DNA of 64,000 bases from Halobacteriovorax sp. DA5. Its GTDB lineage: Bacteria; Bdellovibrionota; Bacteriovoracia; Bacteriovoracales; Bacteriovoracaceae. Shown here one piece after another: positions 63,264-64,000 of this stretch. The stretch covers positions 286,219 through 350,218 of the forward strand of contig NZ_PPDJ01000008.1 of NCBI RefSeq assembly GCF_002903145.1, read 5' to 3'. Made by a program: the position numbers and the translations under genes. The notes beneath the pieces were generated by a model. It searched no databases and was not told the origin of the DNA. It saw only the letters and a program-made list of their open reading frames with translations. How positions within the stretch are numbered: the stretch's first letter is position 1; every line of letters begins with the position of its first letter.

Positions 63264-63340
63264 GCTGGCATAGCTCAGTTGGCTAGAGCAGCGGTTTTGT
63301 AAACCGCAGGTCGTAGGTTCGAGTCCTATTGCCAGCTCCA
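63264..63340 (+). tRNA. tRNA-Thr(TGT)
   Basis: A 77-base tRNA with acceptor GCTGGCA/TGCCAGC, anticodon loop TTTGTAA (TGT), T loop TTCGAGT and encoded CCA. Confidence 0.97.
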
Positions 63341-63358
63341 TTTTTTTACAGCGGTTGT

Positions 63359-63444
63359 GGCGAGGTTGCCGAGTGGCCAAAGGCAACAGACTGTAAATCT
63401 GTCGGGGTATCCCTTCGATGGTTCGAATCCATCTCTCGCCACCA
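63359..63444 (+). tRNA. tRNA-Tyr(GTA)
   Basis: An 86-base class II tRNA with a long variable arm, anticodon loop CTGTAAA (GTA), T loop TTCGAAT and encoded CCA. Confidence 0.97.
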
Positions 63445-63501
63445 TTTTAAAAATAAATCTTTACAGATTGTTTTTGAAAGGTTATAAAAATTAAATCTTA
63501 T

Positions 63502-63577
63502 GCGGGCGTAACTCAGTTGGTAGAGTGTCAGCCTTCCAAGCTGAATGTCGCAAGTTCGAACCTTGTCGCCCGCTCCA
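63502..63577 (+). tRNA. tRNA-Gly(TCC)
   Basis: A 76-base tRNA with acceptor GCGGGCG/CGCCCGC, anticodon loop CTTCCAA (TCC), T loop TTCGAAC and encoded CCA. Confidence 0.97.
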
Positions 63578-63583
63578 TTAAAA

Positions 63584-63610
63584 AGATCCTCCTAGAGGAT
63601 CTTTTTTTTT
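63584..63610 (+). terminator. Terminator-like hairpin inside the tRNA cluster
   Basis: AGATCCTC (63584-63591), loop CTA, GAGGATCT (63595-63602), then a T run. It would end the first three tRNAs, leaving the last to read from elsewhere or by read-through. Confidence 0.8.
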
Positions 63611-63657
63611 GCCAAAAATCCAAACTCATTATTAAAATACACTAATCTTATTTTTTT

Positions 63658-63732
63658 GCTCGCGTGGCTCAGGGGTAGAGTACTTCCTTGGTAAGGAAGA
63701 GGTCACGGGTTCAAATCCCGTCGTGAGCTCCA
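63658..63732 (+). tRNA. tRNA-Thr(GGT)
   Basis: A 75-base tRNA with acceptor GCTCGCG/CGTGAGC, anticodon loop TTGGTAA (GGT), T loop TTCAAAT and encoded CCA. Confidence 0.97.
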
Positions 63733-63866
63733 TTTTGTTTTCTATTAATAAACTTTTTTGTGCCCTTAAGTATAGATTTTACTGGCAATTCAAGTTTTTT
63801 ATGTTATCAAAATGGCACTATGTAATTTGTGGGTTAGATTTTAGCTTGGATGGCATTTTTTTTATG

Positions 63867-63895
63867 TTGAATCTAAGATGAATATAGTCGATACT
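63867..63895 (+). promoter_or_regulatory. Candidate promoter of tuf
   Basis: TTGAAT (63867-63872), 17 bases, GATACT (63890-63895). The rest of 63733-63977 is an AT-rich leader without another gene. Confidence 0.4.
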
Positions 63896-63977
63896 TACAA
63901 CTCAAATTAGCTTTTAGGTATATAGTTATTAAGACAAACATAATGTTTTGTTTAACTTTTTTAAGGAGACTTAAGTC

Positions 63978-64000
63978 ATGGCAAAAGAATCTTTTGACAG
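63978..64000 (+). CDS. tuf: Elongation factor Tu, first codons (cut by window edge)
   Basis: The ATG at 63978 follows AAGGAG and opens MAKESFD, the start of EF-Tu. Only seven complete codons are in the window. The preceding order tRNA-Thr, tRNA-Tyr, tRNA-Gly, tRNA-Thr is the conserved context of a tuf gene (tufB in E. coli), which supports the call. Confidence 0.75.

Noticed and set aside
1..64000. CRISPR arrays, transposases, integrases, phage genes or toxin-antitoxin pairs
   Set aside because: No direct-repeat array and no protein of these families was seen in any frame. The window reads as core chromosome.

Overview
The window is AT-rich bacterial chromosome, gene-dense and mostly housekeeping. 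No phage, insertion sequence or CRISPR array was seen. It has a Gram-negative double envelope (LpxC, L- and P-ring flagellar proteins, BamD-like lipoprotein, TonB-like protein, many lipoproteins), a FliW/CsrA-controlled flagellum, a fused isobutyryl-CoA mutase, sigma-54 regulation and a MurNAc-recycling pair. This set, with the low GC, fits the Bdellovibrionota, probably a Bacteriovorax/Halobacteriovorax-like organism. The assignment is inference from gene content, not from a marker gene.

Layout. 1-1695 (minus): truncated lytic transglycosylase and a HAMP membrane protein. 1845-3728 (plus): Mrp-type P-loop ATPase and two small unknowns. 3884-5149: a consensus sigma-54 promoter, an acidic-tailed exported protein and its terminator. 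5160-5457: a non-coding, GC-richer, strongly folded stretch. 5462-8365 (minus): acyl-CoA dehydrogenase, EtfB, EtfA. 8474-10075 (minus): an outer-membrane protein, a lipoprotein and FolK. 10196-15202 (mostly plus): LysM lipoprotein, an M48-like lipoprotein without HExxH, AmgK/MurU-type sugar kinase and nucleotidyltransferase, and small envelope proteins. 16259-20902 (plus): an M48-like membrane protein without HExxH, a CHASE2 histidine kinase, a sigma-54 activator and LspA in one overlapping operon. 21517-27716: IcmF, cobalamin adenosyltransferase, FHA protein, A-type Fe-S carrier and a YgfZ-TPR fusion. 27717-29021 (minus): a HExxH protein resembling RiPP-modification enzymes, next to tRNA-Asn. 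29911-33819 (minus): arginine succinyltransferase-pathway genes without astB or astE. 33892-37705 (plus): TPR/SH3, cyclic-nucleotide-binding, PerM-type, BamD-like and TPR proteins. 37785-46951 (minus): flagellar operon flgF-G-A-H-I-J-M-N-K-L, then csrA-fliW. 47134-51816 (plus): XseB, a patatin-like lipoprotein lacking the nucleophile, PBP1A and a TonB-like protein. 52301-54631 (minus): FolD, GcvT, GcvH. 54695-59056 (plus): small membrane protein, RuvCAB, a barrel protein and an amidohydrolase lipoprotein. 59709-64000: LpxC, ProS, RlmB, then tRNA-Thr/Tyr/Gly/Thr and the start of tuf.

The recurring theme is envelope building and remodelling. Peptidoglycan is cut (Slt), its sugars are recycled (AmgK/MurU), and it is rebuilt (PBP1A). 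Lipoproteins are matured by LspA, and lipid A starts with LpxC. Several proteins keep the fold of an enzyme but have lost the catalytic motif (two M48-like, one patatin-like), which suggests binding or sensing roles. The strongest leads are the pseudo-M48/CHASE2 kinase/sigma-54 activator/LspA operon, the HExxH protein at 27717-29021, the YgfZ-TPR fusion, the folded non-coding region at 5160-5457, two sigma-54-type promoters, and a hairpin that covers the ribosome binding site of the TonB-like gene.
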